Virus record (IMG/VR): IMGVR_UViG_3300027712_000039
Location: 1 to 55,336 of that record
DNA length: 55,336 bases
Strand: one strand, 5' to 3'
Origin: a virus
The notes beneath the pieces are model-generated. The model was not told where the DNA came from and did no database searches. It saw nothing but the letters and a program-made list of their open reading frames with translations. The translations under genes were made by a program, and so were the position numbers. This document shows positions 1 through 9,100 of the stretch, piece after piece (within the stretch, counting starts at the first letter, position 1; each line of letters starts with the position of its first letter).

Positions 1-2
1 TT

Positions 3-3000
3 ATATCTGACTCATTTATTGGTGTGTTTGGGTGTAATATTGTTGCATCTTGTCCCAATACATTTTATACAAATAATTTTTGTTCTTGTGGGTCAATCTA
101 TTCAAGTACGTTGTCATCAGGACAAGCGGTTTGTACCGGTACTAATGGGTTATTAACAAATTATACACCTGTAAGTTCCGTTATTATTCAGGGTACGTGT
201 ACAACATCTTCAATTAGATGTGGGGTTGCTAATAACGCGACTGCTGATTTTTCGGCATCGTTGGCTGGTACAGGTAATACCGCATCAGGATTAGCGTCGG
301 TAGTTGTTGGTGGTGCATTAAATAATACCTATAGTACCTATTCTTTTGTGGGTGGTGGTGTTGGTAATAAATCGTCTGGTAATTCTACAAGTGTTGTTGG
401 GGGATTTTTAAATACCGCATGTTGTGCGACATCATTTATTGGAGGTGGACTTCAAAATATTACTAGTGGCTCAACATCTTCAGTTGTTGGAGGATTTAAA
501 AATACTGCAGGTGGTGACTACTCATTTATTGGTGGTGGAGGTTCAAACATTATTACATCAGGTGGTTCTTATAGTTTTATTGGGACAGGTAGAGGTAATA
601 CTGTTAGTGGTAACTACGGTATGGTACTCGGAGGTAGTGGTAATACAGTTACAGGTAGTTTCTCATCGGCAATTGGTTGTGGATTAAATGCTACGGCTAA
701 CTGTACGTTATATACTAATAATATAATAACAGGTACAATATCTGCTACGACATATAATAACCTTCCATCATTTAGTGGGGGAAGTATTACAGGTTTAACT
801 ATTAACGGTAATCTAACGGTTACGGGTAATACGTCATTACAAGCTTTAACGGCGACGACAATATCTGCAACAACTTATTCTAACCTACCAACAGATATTA
901 GAACGACAGGAGGAACTTATTCTAACAATACTTTTACATTTACTAACAATACAGGTGGAACTTATTCAATATTATTCAATACAGTTACAGGTTTAACTAT
1001 TAACGGTAATCTAACGGTTACGGGTAATACGTCATTACAAGCTTTAACGGCAACGACAATATCTGCGACGACATATAACAACTTACCTTCATTTAGTGGG
1101 GGAACTATTACAGGACTTACAATTAACGGTAATTTAACAGTTACAGGTAACACGTCATTAAAAGGTCTAACTGCAACAACAATATCTGCAACAACATATT
1201 CTAATTTACCATTTTCAGGTACTGTTAGAGGTGGTGGTACATCAAATTACATTCCAAAATGGACAGGAACAACCGCATTAGGTAATAGTCAGATACAAGA
1301 TGACGGAACAAATATTGGTGTTAGTGTTGCTCCATCTGCTTCTTATAAAATGTATGTCTATTCATCAGTAAATTCGACCACTTTGAATGTTCAAAATCAA
1401 GCATCAGGGGGTATCGGTATTTCTTCATTAGTTAATGGTGGTGGTGGAGCAACTGGAATAAGCTCTTCTGCTTTCGGTGGTAATGGTTTTAACAATACAG
1501 GTATATTAGGTGTTGCTCAAGATGGGTTATTAGCAATAGGTGTTAAAGGTGCTTTAGACACTTCAGAATTTGGAGGTATAACTACAGGTATTGGAGGTTA
1601 TTTTGATGCTAGAGCAATTGGTGGTTATAGCACCCCATTAAGTGCATATTCAGTTCAATTACTTGACGGGACTGAAGGTGTTAACAAAGTTTTATTATCC
1701 ACGACATCTGATGGTAAAGCCAACTGGTCAAGTACACTAACAGGTTTAACAAATGTTAGGTCAACAACAATATCTGCAACAACATATAACAATCTTCCAT
1801 CATTTAGTGGAGGGACTATTACGGGTTTAACCATCAACGGTAATTTAACTGTAACGGGTAATACTTCATTACAAGCATTAACTGCAACAACAATATCTGC
1901 AACAACTTTATCATCACCATTCACAACAGGTTCGGTTATATTTCAGGGAAGTGGAGGAACTTTATCACAGAATAATTCTAATTTCTTTTGGGACAATACA
2001 AATAATCGTTTAGGTATTTTAACAAGTAGTCCCTCATATGGATTAGATGTTAGTGGAACGGCGAGGGTGCAGAATCATTTTTACCAAAGTTCTGGATTTG
2101 CTTTAATCAGTTTAGGTAATACTCTAAATCTACGTTCAAACATAGCAGGTGGTAGCGGATATATTATAGATGCTCAAAGTTATAATACTTTAAATAGCCC
2201 TAATAATGAGCAAGGATTTGCAAACTTTTTAGGTACGTACGCTCCAACATCAGCAAGTGGAACACCTTCTTTTAACGCTCTAAAAGTAACTCCTACAATA
2301 AACCAAACAGGTGGCTCGAGTGGAGTTACAAGAGGAATTTATGTTAATCCAACGATATCGGCAGCGACAGATTTTAGAGCGATAGAAACAACTATTGGGA
2401 ATGTAATGTTAAACACTGTAAGTGGTAATACACTTATTGGCACAACTGCAAATACAGGAACTTATAAATTAGATGTTCGTGGAGCCACAAGATTATCTGC
2501 AACAACAGGAACAAGTTTAACTGTAATTAGTTCAGGTAATAGTACATCAGCACCTGTGTTTTCAGTACAAGGTTCACAAGGTGAGTTGTTTAGTGTTACA
2601 GATAGTTTAACAGGTTCGTTATTCTCTGTAAGTGACATTTCAGGTCTACCAATATTAGAAGTGTTTTCTGATAGTACAACAATTATTGGTGACTATCAGG
2701 CTCCATCACTTTATACTACAAAACGTGTAACATCAATTACTGCGTCAACAGGTACAACAATTTATTCATTTCCAACAAGTGCATACACGTCTTCATTTGT
2801 TGATTATTATGTTAGTGGGTCTACAGGATTGAGAGCTGGAAATATGATGGCAATATGGAGTGGTAGTACAGTTAACTTTACTGAAACATCAACTAATGAT
2901 ATAGGGGTTACAACTCCAGTGACATTTGGTTATGTGATGTCAGGGTCAAGTGCCGTTTTACGAGCATCCGCATCAACAGGTACTTGGATTGTGGAATCAA

Positions 3001-3017
3001 TATTAAGAGGATTATAA
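3..3017 (+). CDS. Tail fibre with YadA-like repeats, 5' truncated by window edge
   Basis: The frame is open to the left edge: codons from base 3 read ISDSFIG, continuing the repeat pattern, so the real start lies outside and the GTG at 24 is only the first start-like codon. About residues 75-230 carry repeats of the form S-F-I-G-G-G-x-x-N-x-x-S-G alternating with S-V-V-G-G, the left-handed beta-roll signature of YadA/Hia-type trimeric adhesin heads. The middle holds several copies of a cassette (ITGLTINGNLTVTGNTSLQ, then TATTISATTY), one pair 67 bp identical in DNA. A second cassette ending FWDNTNNRLGI follows, then a beta-rich C-terminus. Family knowledge: such proteins form trimeric fibre shafts and tips that bind the host surface. 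The stop is followed after one base by the next fibre gene. Receptor unknown. Confidence 0.85.
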   Translation: MSDSFIGVFGCNIVASCPNTFYTNNFCSCGSIYSSTLSSGQAVCTGTNGLLTNYTPVSSVIIQGTCTTSSIRCGVANNATADFSASLAGTGNTASGLASVVVGGALNNTYSTYSFVGGGVGNKSSGNSTSVVGGFLNTACCATSFIGGGLQNITSGSTSSVVGGFKNTAGGDYSFIGGGGSNIITSGGSYSFIGTGRGNTVSGNYGMVLGGSGNTVTGSFSSAIGCGLNATANCTLYTNNIITGTISATTYNNLPSFSGGSITGLTINGNLTVTGNTSLQALTATTISATTYSNLPTDIRTTGGTYSNNTFTFTNNTGGTYSILFNTVTGLTINGNLTVTGNTSLQALTATTISATTYNNLPSFSGGTITGLTINGNLTVTGNTSLKGLTATTISATTYSNLPFSGTVRGGGTSNYIPKWTGTTALGNSQIQDDGTNIGVSVAPSASYKMYVYSSVNSTTLNVQNQASGGIGISSLVNGGGGATGISSSAFGGNGFNNTGILGVAQDGLLAIGVKGALDTSEFGGITTGIGGYFDARAIGGYSTPLSAYSVQLLDGTEGVNKVLLSTTSDGKANWSSTLTGLTNVRSTTISATTYNNLPSFSGGTITGLTINGNLTVTGNTSLQALTATTISATTLSSPFTTGSVIFQGSGGTLSQNNSNFFWDNTNNRLGILTSSPSYGLDVSGTARVQNHFYQSSGFALISLGNTLNLRSNIAGGSGYIIDAQSYNTLNSPNNEQGFANFLGTYAPTSASGTPSFNALKVTPTINQTGGSSGVTRGIYVNPTISAATDFRAIETTIGNVMLNTVSGNTLIGTTANTGTYKLDVRGATRLSATTGTSLTVISSGNSTSAPVFSVQGSQGELFSVTDSLTGSLFSVSDISGLPILEVFSDSTTIIGDYQAPSLYTTKRVTSITASTGTTIYSFPTSAYTSSFVDYYVSGSTGLRAGNMMAIWSGSTVNFTETSTNDIGVTTPVTFGYVMSGSSAVLRASASTGTWIVESILRGL
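787..853 (+). repeat. 67-bp direct repeat in fibre gene, copy 1
   Basis: This segment is identical over 67 bases to 985-1051 in the same gene. It encodes the ITGLTINGNLTVTGNTSLQ cassette. Diverged copies lie near 1115-1190 and 1820-1900. Confidence 0.9.
985..1051 (+). repeat. 67-bp direct repeat in fibre gene, copy 2
   Basis: Identical to 787-853. Recombination between the two copies would remove or add 198 bp (66 codons) in frame, changing fibre length without breaking the gene. Confidence 0.9.
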
Positions 3018-3018
3018 A

Positions 3019-3723
3019 ATGGCGTTTCAATATTCACCCAAAATAGTTACGGACGGATTAGTGTTGTATTTGGATGCTGCAAATACTAAAAGTTATGTAA
3101 GTGGAAGTACTACTTGGAATGATATCTCACGTGGTGGGAATACAGGAACATTAGTTAATGGGCCTGTTTATAGTGGAACAAGTGCTGGTAGTATTGTACT
3201 TGACGGTACTAATGACTTTATATATGTTCCTTTTATTTTAGATACTTCAACAAATTATACTATTGAGGTTATTGGTAAATCATCCACAATGACTACTGAT
3301 ATTAATAATAGGCAGACATTATGGTGTTTTGCTTCCGGTACTTCCCAGGGGTATCAACTGTTAGATTTTGAAATATGGGGAGATGGATTAACATCATTTA
3401 ATGGTGATAATACAAATTTCGCAACACCATTACTTGCAACCTTGACACCCATAGGTACCACAGACATTAAAGTTTATACATTATCTAAATCAGGTACAAG
3501 TCAATCTTGGTATGTTAATGGAGTTTTTAGAATAAGTGTTACACAAACATACACTGGAACATCACAATATTTTAAAATAGGTACTAGAGGACCAGGTACA
3601 ACAGGTACAGGAACACAATGGAACGGAATTGTATATTCTGCTAAAATATATAATAGAAATTTAACGGCATCAGAAATCCTGCAAAACTATAATGCCACTA
3701 AATCAAGATTTGGTATCGTGTGA
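3019..3723 (+). CDS. LamG/concanavalin A-like tail appendage protein
   Basis: 234 residues. The N-terminal pattern (DGLVLYLDAANTKSY, then W-N-D-I-S, G-T-L-V-N-G-P, L-D-G-T-N-D) and the ending I-L-Q-N-Y-N-A-T-K are typical of the LamG/concanavalin-like jelly-roll domains that recur in Bacteroidota phage appendages. It is paralogous to the 227-residue protein at 4463 and to the first ~200 residues of the protein at 5428. The ATG is one base after the preceding stop, so it is probably co-transcribed with the fibre gene. A carbohydrate-binding role at the tail tip is inferred from the fold only. Confidence 0.75.
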   Translation: MAFQYSPKIVTDGLVLYLDAANTKSYVSGSTTWNDISRGGNTGTLVNGPVYSGTSAGSIVLDGTNDFIYVPFILDTSTNYTIEVIGKSSTMTTDINNRQTLWCFASGTSQGYQLLDFEIWGDGLTSFNGDNTNFATPLLATLTPIGTTDIKVYTLSKSGTSQSWYVNGVFRISVTQTYTGTSQYFKIGTRGPGTTGTGTQWNGIVYSAKIYNRNLTASEILQNYNATKSRFGIV

Positions 3724-3731
3724 TATTTATT
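3724..3731 (+). promoter_or_regulatory. TATTTATT element, candidate phage promoter
   Basis: One mismatch to the recurrent TATTTATA element, three bases before the likely ATG at 3735 of the homing endonuclease gene. Confidence 0.35.
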
Positions 3732-3734
3732 AAT

Positions 3735-4460
3735 ATGTATATCTATTTAATAACAAATAAAATAAATAATAAAAAATATGTCGGTAAATGTGAAGAACGA
3801 CCAGACAAATCAAAATATTATTTTGGTTCTGGGAATCAAATAAAATTGGCAATAAAAAAATACGGAAAAAAAAATTTTACAAAAGAAATACTTGAAGAAA
3901 ATTTAACAAAAGAAAATATATGTGAACGAGAAATTTATTGGATTAAAGAATTAAATACTCATAGTAAAATTGGGTACAATTTAACAGATGGAGGTGATGG
4001 TATTCGTAATCCTTCTGAAGAAATTAGAAAAAAATTAAGTGATTTAGGAAAACAAAGAATAGGGAATCTTAATAATAGGTATGGTTCTAAACTTACTGAG
4101 GAACATAAAGAAATATTACGAAAAGTAAATTTGAATAAAAAACTAAGTCAAGAAACTAAAGAAAAAATTAGCAATAAAAAGAAAGGGTTTAAAATGTCAG
4201 ATGAAACCAAGAAAAAAATGAGTGAAAATAGAATTGGTAAAAAACTACCAGAACATATTAGGATTAATATGTGTAAAAATAAACCAAATAAAATAAAGGT
4301 TGCGAAAATAGATAAAAAAACAAAAATGATTTTATGCGTTTATGAATCTTTAAAAATGGCATCATTAGATAGTGGTGTTAAAATACCAAACATATCAATG
4401 TGTCTAAATAAAAAATTAAAATCAAGTGGTGGTTTTATTTGGGAAAAAGTAATTGATTAA
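3735..4460 (+). CDS. GIY-YIG homing endonuclease with NUMOD3-type repeats
   Basis: 241 residues. The GIY-YIG nuclease module is at the N-terminus: YIYLITN stands in place of GIY and K-Y-V-G-K (about 14-18) in place of YIG, followed by the conserved E in C-E-R-E-x-Y-W-I and the YNLTDGGDG motif. From about residue 95 there are lysine-rich repeats of the form L-S-x-E-x-x-x-K-I-S-x-x-x-x-G that resemble NUMOD3 DNA-binding motifs. A GTG at 3720 is in frame, but the ATG at 3735 starts directly at the nuclease fold and is preferred. The gene is free-standing between two paralogous LamG genes and interrupts neither. Its Lys/Asn-rich codon use is unlike the neighbouring fibre genes, which suggests a mobile insertion. 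Confidence 0.85.
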   Translation: MYIYLITNKINNKKYVGKCEERPDKSKYYFGSGNQIKLAIKKYGKKNFTKEILEENLTKENICEREIYWIKELNTHSKIGYNLTDGGDGIRNPSEEIRKKLSDLGKQRIGNLNNRYGSKLTEEHKEILRKVNLNKKLSQETKEKISNKKKGFKMSDETKKKMSENRIGKKLPEHIRINMCKNKPNKIKVAKIDKKTKMILCVYESLKMASLDSGVKIPNISMCLNKKLKSSGGFIWEKVID

Positions 4461-4462
4461 CA

Positions 4463-5146
4463 ATGGCAGGAAGAATATCATATTACGGAGGAATTGTAAA
4501 AGATGGTTTAATCTTTGATTTAGATGCTGCTAAACGAGATTCTTATCCTGGAAGTGGTACAGTTATTAGAGAGATAACAGGTACTAATGTTATCGGTACT
4601 TTAATAAATGGACCAACCTTTAGTCTAAATAATGGAGGTTCAATTACATTTGATGGTACGGATGATTATGTAATAATAAATCAGAATAATATACAACCTT
4701 CAGCAGAGCTCTCAATAGAGTCGTGGTTTAATTCTTTTGGAAGTAATGGTAGAATACAAGGTATTTTTTACGCCAATTATGGTCTTGGTTTACGGTTATC
4801 AATAACTGGACAAATGCATTCAAGAGTTAATAGCGGAGCAGCATCGTATCAAAACACAACTACCACAACATATTTTAACAATAGATGGAATCACGTTGTT
4901 TTAACAATTAACTCAACGCAAGCGAAATTATATATTAATTCATCATTTTTAGAACAATATTCAATTTCATATAGTGGGAGTAATACTTTTTCCACAAGTA
5001 TTGGAGGTTTTGGAACTGACATTAATGACCCGGCTAATAGAGGGTTTTATGGTAATGTGAGTGTATGTAGGGCGTATAATAAAGTATTAACTGACCAAGA
5101 AGTTCTACAAAACTACAATGCGTTAAAAGGTAGATACGGTTTATAA
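4463..5146 (+). CDS. LamG/concanavalin A-like tail appendage protein
   Basis: 227 residues, paralogous to the product of 3019-3723. Shared signatures are V-K-D-G-L-I-F-D-L-D-A-A near the start, G-T-L-I-N-G-P, F-D-G-T-D-D-Y and the C-terminal QEVLQNYNALKGRYGL. The middle carries W-N-H-V-V-L-T-I-N, a classic LamG core strand. The ATG is two bases after the endonuclease stop. A jelly-roll appendage subunit with glycan-binding potential is the best reading; no catalytic residues are evident. Confidence 0.75.
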   Translation: MAGRISYYGGIVKDGLIFDLDAAKRDSYPGSGTVIREITGTNVIGTLINGPTFSLNNGGSITFDGTDDYVIINQNNIQPSAELSIESWFNSFGSNGRIQGIFYANYGLGLRLSITGQMHSRVNSGAASYQNTTTTTYFNNRWNHVVLTINSTQAKLYINSSFLEQYSISYSGSNTFSTSIGGFGTDINDPANRGFYGNVSVCRAYNKVLTDQEVLQNYNALKGRYGL

Positions 5147-5154
5147 TATTTATA
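5147..5154 (+). promoter_or_regulatory. TATTTATA element, candidate phage promoter
   Basis: Exact TATTTATA, directly after the preceding stop codon and four bases before the ATG at 5159. The identical context TATTTATAACATATG occurs on the minus strand before the gene ending at 17072, so the element is directional. Confidence 0.5.
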
Positions 5155-5158
5155 ACAT

Positions 5159-5431
5159 ATGGAAACACAATTACAAGATTACGGACAAAGACAATTTATG
5201 ATATTTGGTACAAGTGAGTTACCACTTATTGATTTTACACAAGTTTTAGAAACATCAATAGATACCGTTAGAAAGTCGGTTGATGAAACAAAGACATTTG
5301 TTAAATGGGAAGGTGATGTCGTTCCATCAAGTGTGGACTCCTTGACAACAAAGGAAGGCCCGTATACCTATGAAGAAATATTAGATATTTTACAAACTCC
5401 TGAATGGACATCTCCTGACCCGATTATATGA
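5159..5431 (+). CDS. Small conserved-looking protein of the tail locus, function unknown
   Basis: 90 residues, acidic, with no signal peptide or membrane segment. It starts METQLQDYGQRQFMIFG and ends TYEEILDILQTPEWTSPDPI. I do not recognise a family. It follows a TATTTATA element and its stop overlaps the ATG of the next gene (ATGA at 5428), suggesting translational coupling with the large propeller protein. A chaperone or small structural partner of that protein is possible from position alone. Confidence 0.6.
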   Translation: METQLQDYGQRQFMIFGTSELPLIDFTQVLETSIDTVRKSVDETKTFVKWEGDVVPSSVDSLTTKEGPYTYEEILDILQTPEWTSPDPII

Positions 5432-7236
5432 GTACAGTACAGAATATAAGAAATATTACTACAAATGGTTTGTCTCTTTTATTAGACCCAGCTAACCCAA
5501 AATTTTACACACCAACAGGTAGTACAATTTATGACGCAAGTATTTCCTCAAATATTGGTACTTTAGCAAATGGAACATTATATAATTCATCTAACGCTGG
5601 AAATTTCTTTTTTGATGCGACTGATGACTATATTAATCTAACGAACTATTTTAGTGCAACAACTTGGAGTGTAAATTATTTTGGAAAATTTAATATTTCT
5701 AAAAGTAAAGTCACACAACAAATGATACTAAATCGGAATTCAGTTGGTACTTCAGATGGGAGTTTACTTTTAGAATTCACATATTCAGTAACCATTTATC
5801 AAATATTAGTTGATTCAAATTCAAATATTTTTATAGGAGGAAGAATTGTTGAATATAATGGGACTGAAAGACAATTCATTGTAAAAACAAATTCATCAGG
5901 TACGTTATTAACAGAATTTAATTTAGGTTTATCAATTAACCAAACACAAGATGTAACTTGTATGGGGTTTAATTCTTCAGGTGACTTATTATATGCCGGT
6001 TATAATTTAGATAGTCTTGTAAGAGTAAATTCAACAACAGGTGCTCGTCAACAAACAATTGCAACAGTAAATGCAACCATAACACAATCTAAATTTATAA
6101 TAGATAACACAAACGATAAAATTTATATTGGTGGTTGGTTCACGTCTATACAAGGAATATCCGCACAAAGATTAGCTCGTCTTAATTTATCGGCAATGAC
6201 AATTGATACAAGTTTTAATACTACAACAGGTTTTGTTAATACCGAAGATGTTCAAGATATGGTATTACAACCTGATGGTAAACTAATTGTTTTAGGTCAA
6301 TTTACAAGTTATAAAGGAGTTTCCATTAATAGAATTGTCAGACTTAATTCAGACGCGAGTATTGACCCAACTTTTCAAACATCAGGTGCGACATTTGGGT
6401 TTAATGGTAATATCTCAAGAAACTGCACAGTTTTACAATCCGATGGAAAAGTAATTGTTGGAGGAGCATTTACGACATATAGTGGTGTAACAAGCAATAG
6501 AATTATTAGATTAAATTCTGATGGTACAATTGACAATACATTCACAATTGGGTCTGGTTTTAATGCCGCTGTAACTTGTGTTGCGTTACAATCGGACAGA
6601 AAGATTCTGGTTGGTGGAAGTTTTGGCGCATATAGCGGATTATCAAATGCGTATATTGTTAGATTAAATACTAATGGTACTAAAGATTTAACATTTACCG
6701 CATCCACAGTTTCAACTGTCACATCAATTACAGTACAAAATGATGGAAAAATTTTAATTGGTAGTGGTTATATAACACAAGTTAATGGTACAAATGTAAA
6801 CCAAGTTTGTCGATTAAATACCGATGGTTCAATAGACAATACTTTTTCATCTGGAACAGGTATTTTAGGAGCTTATAGACTTAACACTCAAGTACTCTAT
6901 TCAACGGCAGTTTCATCAATATCAACACAATCTTTTTTTTCTTTTACACAACCCTCTAATTGGCGAAAATATGAAAACTACGAGTCAATATTATCTAACA
7001 AATGGTTTAATTTAACGATGACTAAAAACACTGGTAACACTTTTAACCTATTTTGGAATGGTGAATATAAAGAAAGTGCTACCCCATCTCCAGTATTTTC
7101 AACAAACAACATAACAAATAGAATTGGTCCGGCAAATGGTAATGTCGGTGTTATACAATACTATAACAGAGAATTATCAAGTGTGGAAGTTTTAAATAAC
7201 TATCGTTCTTTTAAAGATAGATATCAAATTACGTAG
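5428..7236 (+). CDS. LamG domain plus delta-60 beta-propeller tail protein
   Basis: 602 residues. The N-terminus (NGLSLLLDPANPKFY, G-T-L-A-N-G-T, F-D-A-T-D-D-Y) and the C-terminal ending V-E-V-L-N-N-Y resemble the neighbouring LamG proteins. Between about residues 110 and 480 sits an inserted array of delta-60 type repeats (DUF5122 family): I/V-x-L-x-x-D-G-K-I/L-I/L-V-G-G-x-F, then R-I-V/I-R-L-N-S-D-x-x-I-D-x-T-F, in about six copies. Such repeats build a beta-propeller. The insertion of a propeller inside a LamG domain is visible as the LamG N- and C-terminal signatures flanking the array. Likely an exposed receptor-binding or adhesion protein of the virion; the ligand is unknown. Confidence 0.75.
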   Translation: MSTVQNIRNITTNGLSLLLDPANPKFYTPTGSTIYDASISSNIGTLANGTLYNSSNAGNFFFDATDDYINLTNYFSATTWSVNYFGKFNISKSKVTQQMILNRNSVGTSDGSLLLEFTYSVTIYQILVDSNSNIFIGGRIVEYNGTERQFIVKTNSSGTLLTEFNLGLSINQTQDVTCMGFNSSGDLLYAGYNLDSLVRVNSTTGARQQTIATVNATITQSKFIIDNTNDKIYIGGWFTSIQGISAQRLARLNLSAMTIDTSFNTTTGFVNTEDVQDMVLQPDGKLIVLGQFTSYKGVSINRIVRLNSDASIDPTFQTSGATFGFNGNISRNCTVLQSDGKVIVGGAFTTYSGVTSNRIIRLNSDGTIDNTFTIGSGFNAAVTCVALQSDRKILVGGSFGAYSGLSNAYIVRLNTNGTKDLTFTASTVSTVTSITVQNDGKILIGSGYITQVNGTNVNQVCRLNTDGSIDNTFSSGTGILGAYRLNTQVLYSTAVSSISTQSFFSFTQPSNWRKYENYESILSNKWFNLTMTKNTGNTFNLFWNGEYKESATPSPVFSTNNITNRIGPANGNVGVIQYYNRELSSVEVLNNYRSFKDRYQIT

Positions 7237-7244
7237 TATTTATA
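7237..7244 (+). promoter_or_regulatory. TATTTATA element, candidate phage promoter
   Basis: Exact TATTTATA immediately after the stop at 7236 and 15 bases before the ATG at 7260. Confidence 0.5.
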
Positions 7245-7259
7245 GTAAACATTATTACT

Positions 7260-7511
7260 ATGAATATAGAAATTCAACCAGTTATCGTACCAACAAAAGG
7301 AACAGGTACACAATTTAATTTAGATTCTCTTAAATTCCCGATGTTTCCAACATCAGTTCCATTCCTTTGGCAAGTGTTAACAGATGAAGGTGTTACAGTT
7401 TTGGAAGGTAACCTATATATGGACGAACAAACATACTCAGGATGGTCAAACGATGATAACTATGCAATTGATTGGGCTTTGAATGAGGTAGGATTACAAA
7501 GAGTAGTTTAA
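7260..7511 (+). CDS. Small protein of the tail locus, function unknown
   Basis: 83 residues. It begins MNIEIQPVIVPTKGTGTQFN and ends WALNEVGLQRVV, with several aromatic residues in the second half. No signal peptide, membrane segment or known motif is seen. It stands alone between two TATTTATA elements, so it may be a separate transcription unit. A small virion or fibre-assembly protein is a guess from context only. Confidence 0.6.
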   Translation: MNIEIQPVIVPTKGTGTQFNLDSLKFPMFPTSVPFLWQVLTDEGVTVLEGNLYMDEQTYSGWSNDDNYAIDWALNEVGLQRVV

Positions 7512-7516
7512 TAATG

Positions 7517-7524
7517 TATTTATA
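7517..7524 (+). promoter_or_regulatory. TATTTATA element, candidate phage promoter
   Basis: Exact TATTTATA six bases after the stop at 7511; the S74 fibre gene starts 31 bases downstream at 7556. Confidence 0.5.
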
Positions 7525-7555
7525 TAATAATCTTGGATAGGGAAAAGATTTACTT

Positions 7556-9100
7556 ATGGCAAACGAATTTAATATAAAAAATGGTTTTATAACCAGCGGA
7601 AACTCCAATGTTTACGCAAATCTAAATGTAACAGGTACATTAAGTGCGTCAACAATATCGGCATCAACTATATCATCACCATTTACAACAGGTTCGGTTA
7701 TATTTCAGGGTAGTGGTGGAACATTAACTCAAAGTAACTCACAATTATTTTGGGACAATGTGAATAATAGATTTGGCGTTGGTACGGCTTCGCCAATATC
7801 AGAATTATCTGTTGGAAGTATTAATGGAATAACTTTGCAAAGTGGTGTAATTATGCCAAATCTTCACAGAGATAATACCGATGGTGCTTTTTTAATTAGA
7901 AGTTATAATACAACTACCACTACTTATACAACTAACGTAAAAGTTAGGCCTAATGGTAATTTCTTAATCGGCACAACAACAGACGCAGGTCAAAAATTAC
8001 AAGTTAGTGGTAATACTTTAATTCAAGGTGGATTAACTGCTACGACAATATCCGCAACAACAATATCAGCATCAACAGTATCATCACCATTTACAACAGG
8101 TTCGGTAATATTTCAGGGTAGTGGTGGAACATTATCTGAAAATAACTCACAATTATTTTGGGACAATACGAATGCAAGATTGGGTATTGGTACGGTTTCG
8201 CCTGCTACAACATTACAAATATCAGGAACAACGACAACACAAGCTATTATACCAGTAGCAGATTCAACATACAATTTGGGAACTGCTGCGTTACGATACA
8301 ATACTATTAACCTTCGTGGCTTATCTTCAGCGGGTAACTCGTTAGATATAAACGCAGGTAACATAAATTTAAATGATAGTGTTGGTGCAATTAAAGCACG
8401 TTTGATTGGTGCAACTGGAAATTTCTTAATAGGCACAACAACAGACGCAGGTCAAAAATTACAAGTTAGTGGTAATACTTTAATTCAAGGTGGTCTAACC
8501 GCAACTACTTTTAGTGGAAATAGTAATACTATTTCAGGTACTAAAGGTTCTGTAATAACAGACGGTAGTAGTACTACAGCATTTTTAACTTTTTCAGGTA
8601 GTAATACAATTGGTGGTACAGGATATACTGACTTTATAAGAGTTACCAATACCGCAGCAGGTGCAACCAACCCAAACAAAACTTTTAGAACAAATAACAC
8701 AGGTGCTCTTGAAATTGTAAATAGTACGTATGGTACAATTATACTTTCACTTACAGATGCTGGAGTGTTAAGCACACCAGGTGGAGGAACATCTGATTTA
8801 AGAAGAAAAACAAATATTCAATATATTGACGATGAAATTACCCCACATATTTTAAATTTAAAACCTGTCAAATTTGAATATAAAGATTATAGTGGTACAA
8901 CAAGACACGGTTTTGTCGCTCAAGATGTTTTAGAAACATATCCTGAATTGGTACTTGGTGATGGTGAAAAAGAAAACGGAACATACGGATTAGATTATGA
9001 TGGTATTTTATCTTTAACAGTTAAATCATTACAAGAAACAATATTAAAAGTTGAAAAACTTGAAAAAGAATTAAATGAACTTAAAAATAAAATGGGTTAA
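7556..9100 (+). CDS. Tail fibre with C-terminal Peptidase_S74 intramolecular chaperone
   Basis: 514 residues. The N-terminal two thirds is made of fibre cassettes: SSPFTTGSVIFQGSGGTL plus FWDN-x-N-x-R-x-G occurs twice, and TDAGQKLQVSGNTLIQGGLT twice (62 bp identical in DNA). The C-terminus from about residue 415 has the S74 chaperone signature S-D-L-R-R-K-T-N-I-Q-Y-I, the V-K-F-E-Y-K strand, HGFVAQDV and a final coiled coil (V-E-K-L-E-K-E-L-N-E-L-K-N-K). Family knowledge: the S74 domain trimerises the fibre and then cuts itself off at a Ser/Lys-dependent site; the serine of S-D-L-R-R-K is the expected nucleophile. Its stop overlaps the next gene's ATG by one base. Confidence 0.88.
   Translation: MANEFNIKNGFITSGNSNVYANLNVTGTLSASTISASTISSPFTTGSVIFQGSGGTLTQSNSQLFWDNVNNRFGVGTASPISELSVGSINGITLQSGVIMPNLHRDNTDGAFLIRSYNTTTTTYTTNVKVRPNGNFLIGTTTDAGQKLQVSGNTLIQGGLTATTISATTISASTVSSPFTTGSVIFQGSGGTLSENNSQLFWDNTNARLGIGTVSPATTLQISGTTTTQAIIPVADSTYNLGTAALRYNTINLRGLSSAGNSLDINAGNINLNDSVGAIKARLIGATGNFLIGTTTDAGQKLQVSGNTLIQGGLTATTFSGNSNTISGTKGSVITDGSSTTAFLTFSGSNTIGGTGYTDFIRVTNTAAGATNPNKTFRTNNTGALEIVNSTYGTIILSLTDAGVLSTPGGGTSDLRRKTNIQYIDDEITPHILNLKPVKFEYKDYSGTTRHGFVAQDVLETYPELVLGDGEKENGTYGLDYDGILSLTVKSLQETILKVEKLEKELNELKNKMG
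7970..8031 (+). repeat. 62-bp direct repeat in S74 fibre gene, copy 1
   Basis: Identical over 62 bases to 8432-8493. Part of it (7986-8037) is also present as an exact inverted copy at 38523-38574 in the minus-strand fibre gene. Confidence 0.9.
7986..8037 (+). repeat. 52-bp long-range inverted repeat, left copy
   Basis: Exact reverse complement of 38523-38574. Both copies encode the cassette QKLQVSGNTLIQGGLT, in fibre genes of opposite orientation about 30 kb apart. Confidence 0.9.
8432..8493 (+). repeat. 62-bp direct repeat in S74 fibre gene, copy 2
   Basis: Identical to 7970-8031. Recombination between the copies would change the gene by 462 bp, which is 154 codons, keeping the frame. Confidence 0.9.
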